Source: Epiperipatus broadwayi (Eukaryota > Onychophora > Udeonychophora > Euonychophora > Peripatidae). From it: 64,000 nt of DNA. The notes beneath the pieces were generated by a model. The model ran no database searches. It saw only the letters and a program-made list of their open reading frames with translations, and had not been told where the DNA came from. Shown one piece after another: positions 58,360-64,000 of the stretch; position 1 is the first letter of the stretch; each line of letters starts with the position of its first letter. The stretch is taken from the NCBI GenBank assembly GCA_028023455.1, contig JAQFVV010012574.1, positions 1,824,959 to 1,888,958 on the forward strand, written 5' to 3'. The position numbers and the translations under genes are program-made.

Positions 58360-60985
58360 GGACTAAGTACAAAACAAACTACATCATTAATGATTGTCCA
58401 ATTTATGGATACAATGACAAAATTAATAGGTTTAACAATTCCTCAGGTGAATTCATCACCTGATTGTAATCTTTATAATATGCTAAATAAATAAATAATG
58501 GCAAGTCTATCTTACAAATAAACTTCTTGCTGATCACTGAACTACCTCTTTCAAAACTGAATTAGAAACAATATTTCTGAATGAAAGCAAAATAACTTTT
58601 TAAAAAAGATCGTTTTTTAAATTTTCAATTATCTCCTTAAAAAATAAAATCTTTCCTGCAGTAATTTTTAAATATTCTACAAATTATTTCAAAATAACAA
58701 TTCAATGAGTGTTTCTCCAAGTTAAATAGAAATCGTTTACTTTTAAAAGTGGGTGATATTTACTCTGATTGTTTACATAAGTTAATGGGTTGAGAATTGT
58801 GCCAATATACAAGGTAGTTAGTTACACTTAAGAGTCAGATAAATGTTGTGTGTGTGAAATACTGAAAACAATGAAATGAATAAATAAATGAACCTGAACT
58901 TTCAAATATTATGTAACAATTTCATATCTAGTAAACTACAATATTTAATGTCTATACTACTAAAGGTTTTATCAGCATAAGTATATTCTCTTATTGCTAT
59001 AGGTATAATATATAATGGTTAAATGATCTCTTTATTTAACTACAACTTTTGTTTTAAACCATTAAAAAGTGTTTCAGATAATTGAAGATTGCCAAGCAAA
59101 TCTAAGACTTCCCTCCAGGTAACAGCCTATAATCACCTTATTTATCCAATTATTGATTGGTAAACAGGTATTCAGCTCTTTTTGGCTACAGAATAAAATA
59201 AAAAAGTAAAATCATAAAACCCTTCATAAACCGGCACTTTATTATTCTGCTTACCATATCTCTATAAGCAGGTGATAGGAAGACCTTTTACCTGTAGTGT
59301 GCTCCTTAAGATAATTTTATCTTTAACAAATTATGTAGACATATAAAGATTCTCATGGAGCAACAATAAACTATGCCTATGACCTGAATTAAAATCAAGG
59401 CCAAAATAAACCTAAACATTTTTTCAAAAAGTTTGGAATTTTAGATAGTCCACTCATAGCTAACTAGTAAAATAGAACAATATTGTTCAATAAATGGATA
59501 TCTAGCTATATTCCTAGTTAGAAGATAAAATAAAAATTTAAAATCACTGAAGCCTAGTGATACTATCATTATGAGGAGTTAGTTGTTAGAAAGGTATTTG
59601 CATCACAGTTATCTATTTAAAGATCCCTATACATTTGATGCTGACTAAATTCCATTATTCTTTTTTTTTCTCCAAAAGACAAAAAAATAAATAAATAAAA
59701 TGCTATTATGATTTTATTCTTTTTTTTCTTCCAATTAACATATATTTAATATGCACACACTATATTTTATTCTTTTACTAATTGGGCCAGAACAAATTTA
59801 CTGTAAATAAATAATTATTAATAGTTTTTTGTTACAGATGATGTATTTCTGTTTAAAAGTTTTCTTTTACCCACACAATTCTCAAATCATATATATTAGA
59901 ATCTTACAAAGGTGTTGCCAAAAATGTTCATAATAAAGTATTGTTTGTATATAAGAAGAAATTCAAATTCATAACTATTTCATGAAATACTATTTTTTTT
60001 CTTTAACATATATTTAATTATATCAGAACAAGTGTATTGTTAAATAAATAATTATTTCAGAATACTGTACTTTTTTTTACTACAAATGCTCTTTTCTGCC
60101 AGATTTTAACAATAGTTTGTTCTTTTTTGATGAGGATGATCATTTATCCAGGATTTTTAATGACCTATGTCCTTTGGCACTACTTCTGTTTCACTTATCA
60201 TTTTATACATATAGGATAGATGAAAGCCAAAGGAACACATTTCATTTACACATTCAAAAAATGCAATTAATCAGTTTCTTAAAAAGTACTGAAATTAATA
60301 AATATTTTAATATTTAGTCTATTCATACCATTTAAATATCGTTATTGAGCCACAAATATGATGTAAAAGATTAAAAATGCTCTTATCAAGAAATTTAAGC
60401 TTCTGTCAAGTATTTCTTCATAGATTCCTGCACAAAATGTTTTAATTTATTAGTAGACTAATTATACATATACTTTGCTTATTTTACTTGTATTTGTGAA
60501 ACATTAAGTACATTCAAAAATTAAATAAAATACTAAATATATTAGAAATAATACAAGAACATTTTTTTACAAGTAACTTATGCATCTTCATAGCTCTTTC
60601 AAGTTTGCCATGATTTCTCAGATTAAAAAATGTATATATGCTAGATAGTATGCATTATCTTTACATACTATAAGAGAGAAAAAATCTATGTAATATGAAG
60701 CAAATAAAGTTTTAGAGGTTATTACATATATAAATAAAATAATTCATCCGTTTTCCAAAATTGGCTTTTTGCAAAATATAATTAACTAACAAAAATTAAA
60801 AAAAGATAATCAGTAAAAGCTAGTGATTGCTAAACATAAAACTCATAGCAAATATTATTATAATACCTAATGTTAAAAATCCTGACATTGATATACGTGC
60901 ACACATACAAAGATCTCATAAACTAAAGTCATGTACATTCATTTGTTTGCCTATGACTTCTGGAAGTGATTTATGATTTTAAGCA
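58360..60985. other. AT-rich gene-free stretch
   Basis: Diverged duplicate pieces (AACATATATTTAAT... and TAAATAAATAATTATT) at 59735-59825 and 60005-60060; otherwise nothing recognised. Confidence 0.45.
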
Positions 60986-60989
60986 TGCT

Positions 60990-61210
60990 TAGATTTTTCC
61001 CAATTCCCTGGGTCATAACTAACCAATCTTACTAACCAGCCAAGTATTGATCAGCAAATGACTTTCTAATTATTCTCAATAAGTAAAAATAAGGCAGAAA
61101 AAAAACAAAAACTCTCAGCAGTTAGTAGCTGATTAGTCTAGTGAATAATGCCTTTACAATTTTTTGATAAAGATAATGAAGATTCATTTAGTTGTGTTAC
61201 TAATGGCTAA
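60990..61210 (+). mobile_element. SINE tail and possible second SINE head
   Basis: 61050-61090 (TTGATCAGCAAATGACTTTC) matches the SINE tail at 53925-53960. GATTAGTCTAGTGAATAATGC at 61129 looks like an A-box region, with a poor B box (GAAGATTCATTTAG). Confidence 0.35.
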
Positions 61211-61214
61211 TTAA

Positions 61215-63485
61215 TCTTTCATTAATACAAGCACACTTCAGAGATCATTGTTGACCATTGAACATCATATCTGTTTTAAAATATATTTTCCATATAATGA
61301 TTACACATAAACATTGAGGAAAGTGTGACATTTTTTTTCTTTATACATTCACATTGATATTGTCTATAATTTTTATTTTATTTTTTTGTTATCAATGGTG
61401 GATGCAAATTTTTTAGAGAAAAATATATTCATTAGTGGTAACGAGCTAATTACTCAAATATAAATTTTTATAATATAAAATAAACTTGAATAATAAGCTT
61501 TCAAAATTGATCAATAAATTTGAAATATGTTAGCACTCATTATTATTGATGTTAATATCTTTTTTTAAAAAAACACACAACAGAAACATAATGACAGAGA
61601 TAAAACTTATTGTAAGTAAAAAAAATGTTCTATCCCAGACAGTGTTTATAACAACTGCAAGCATATAAAAATGAAGCAATGGAAATAATGTATACTGATC
61701 TCTATAGTACAAATACTGTTACTAATAATTATACAACACTGTACAAAAAATCAATTTAGATTATTTAATAAACAATAGCTTTTTGCACATATACATGTTG
61801 TTGATTAGAAATGCAGAACTATATTAGTTTAAATGAAATTCAAAACTAAATATTCTCACAATTTGTTAATAAAACAAAAATATAGTTTTTCCAGTCATTC
61901 ATTGCTGATTTCCATTCTTTTATAATAAAAAAAAAAGCCTTTATAAATCAACAAAATATTTTATGAAACCTAATTCACAACAAGCTCATGTGTATACACA
62001 TATACAGTATTTTACATTTTAAATTAGACCAAAATTGCCAAAATGATCCCATGAAGTGACAGATGGTGGGACAGAGTCTTTTGATGTTAATGATAAAAGT
62101 TATTAATAAACAATCTAGAACTAGGCTGCTTAACAATAAATACAACTAATGTATGTTTTTAAGATACAAAAATGATAACAATTATCTTCTCTAAAACAAG
62201 CTAAAAAAATTAAATAGATTTTTGGTGAAATTGCTGACCTGTAAAACCATTGAGAAATTATTAAGTAAAATATATATACCTGAGCAGAAATACATAGAAG
62301 TCATGGAATTAAATTGACAGCTTTAAAAAAGAGATGCTAAAATACATTGTATTAAGTGTTTGGAAAATTACTACCAATAAGAAGCAAGTGTTCTTGCTCG
62401 CTTGATAATGGAGTCCTTTTATCTAAGCTCTCAGAAATTATATATATTTCAAATTATTTATTTTTAAAATTGGGTTTATATAGCAATAAAAATATATTGT
62501 CATAAAGTCAATATCAGGAACGCATCACAAGATAATCTGAGTTCTCTATATAATCTATATTAATTTCATAAATAATTTGATTTTTTTTACTCTTCAAAAC
62601 AAATATAAGACAAATATTGAATTTTTTATAAGTTAGTATTTACTTCAAATCAATAAAATAATACTGATTTAAAATTCTATATTTAAATCTATTTTAAATA
62701 GTATTTTCATTTTTTTTTTTCACATTTTGTTATACTTGAAGATCATGGAAATTTTAATTATTAGAAATTGTAAAAAAATGTATTGTATTTTAAGTGTAAA
62801 TTATAAATAAGTGGGGATTATATGTAACTGAAATGAAGTAACTAAAACTTTCATTGAGTTATATAATGTAAATAAACTCTCAAAAGATAGAAGATATCTT
62901 TTTCTTGTATTTGTTTTATATATGCTTAGTTTATTTATGTAATTTTAAATGAATGAATTCGATTATATAATAAATCATTAAAATGCAATGCTTATATATA
63001 TGTGTGTGCGCGCGCATATAAAGACATGTATAAAATTATTTTTTCATTATATATAATTCACAACGTGTATATATTCATCAAATTTTGAATGACAATATAT
63101 GAATATTTTGATTCACAGATATTTTAGGCAATTTCATTTGTATATTAGATTATTTTTCACTCCAGAATAATTAAAGATTTTCTGGTGGATTTAGCTAAAC
63201 ACATCAAATTATTCTCCATAAAGTATCAATTGGAAATGAATAAAAGTATGAAATGATATTGTCATAATATGGGTTTTATAACATGATTATTTGAATAGAT
63301 GAGTCATTTCACATTCTCCAATTCATGACATCAATTCTACAAAAACCTATGAAATGTTTAATACAAAAACTATACAAATGGTCTTAGAAAACTTTCCATA
63401 AAATTGTCAAAATAGTAAACATCCATATTTCATAATTTTCATAAAATTGGATTTCATCTTATATGTTGAACTCACAGTAATTGGA
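61215..63485. other. AT-rich gene-free stretch
   Basis: A TG/CG-alternating run at 63000-63017; no gene recognised. Confidence 0.45.
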
Positions 63486-63493
63486 ATAAGTGA

Positions 63494-63552
63494 AACAGAC
63501 AGGCTTATTATATACCTGTCTCTATATATGTAATATATAGGGTATATAAAAT
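63494..63552 (+). mobile_element. Family B terminal fragment
   Basis: ACAGGCTTATTATATACCTGT, then CTATATATGTAATATATAGG and GTATAT match the family B end at 39068-39118. No hammerhead follows. Confidence 0.6.
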
Positions 63553-63559
63553 CAGTATA

Positions 63560-64000
63560 CATATGTATATTCACTTTTTTTCTTCTGTTAACTAATCACA
63601 CACACACAAAAAAAAATGATTACATATATGTTGCAGTTTTCAATCCTTTGTCTTAATTTCCTGAAAAAATACCCTTTCTGCCTAAGTTTCAATTTTACAG
63701 GGGAAAAAAAAGGTGCTATTGTTAAAAAAAAAAAAAAAAACACCTTTTTTTTTATTGTTTAAACACTGAGTTTGAGCTAATCTATTAGTAGGCTAGTATT
63801 ATTATAAATAATATCAATTGTTCGTTTGTGATGTGATGTATAGTGGCTTCTCCTTAAAGAAGTCAAGAATATCTCAGCAATTATGCCCAGATAAACCTGT
63901 TAGCCACTTTATTTTCCATTCCCCACTCTAAATTTTCCCATATTCTGCCCCATCCCATTTCCACAACATAATCTTTGTCAACTCTATAACCTTTATATCT
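63560..64000. other. AT-rich gene-free end
   Basis: Contains facing A- and T-runs (63724-63755); the last 150 bp are pyrimidine-rich. Nothing recognised. Confidence 0.45.

Overview
This is an AT-rich, repeat-dense stretch of a large animal nuclear genome. The evidence is non-LTR retrotransposon relics of several clades, tRNA-derived SINEs, a Penelope-like relic, a hAT-like element, one well-formed spliced exon, and no bacterial-type gene packing. A cluster of CTCF-like motifs points to a bilaterian; the species cannot be told from the sequence.

Host content is minimal. A 127-bp exon on the minus strand (24544-24670) encodes an EF-hand segment resembling the N-terminal calcium-sensing domain of SCaMC mitochondrial ATP-Mg/Pi carriers (SLC25A23/24/25 type). 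It has clean splice signals and no partner exon that I could find, so most of the window is probably intron. One or two other exon-like pieces (51265-51342, 17402-17584) are weak. Four CTCF-like motifs, all on one strand, sit at 4509-4790.

Layout: an eroded RTE-type LINE (52-3240); CTCF-like cluster and a hAT-like element carrying a SINE (4.5-5.8 kb); short inverted-repeat elements (9.3, 10.1, 15.3 kb); an RTE relic on the minus strand (17720-20530) split by a ribozyme-bearing foldback element (17823-19227); a Penelope-like relic with a GIY-YIG remnant next to a second LINE's zinc-finger tail (21.3-23.4 kb); the host exon (24.5 kb); a 0.88-kb inverted repeat around another LINE relic (28.4-33.2 kb); a sibling of the zinc-finger LINE (36.95-37.4 kb); a ribozyme element and a 336-bp tandem array side by side (39.05-41.67 kb); the best-preserved RTE copy (43187-46445); and a run of SINEs, foldback copies and a suspicious poly-G block (49.5-58.3 kb). 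From 58.3 kb to the end I see almost nothing but AT-rich sequence.

The most notable system is a set of small, protein-less retroelements whose monomers each carry a type I hammerhead ribozyme with a tiny loopless stem III. At least three families are recognisable (A about 453 bp, B about 477 bp, C). They occur as tandem dimers plus inverted arms. Several A copies, B and the 336-bp array are flanked by 11-16 bp direct repeats that look like target-site duplications. Ends on one side are conserved and on the other side variable, as expected of target-primed reverse transcription. Penelope-like elements and 'retrozymes' are the known classes that combine hammerheads with this organisation, and a Penelope-like relic is present in the window as a possible source of the enzyme.
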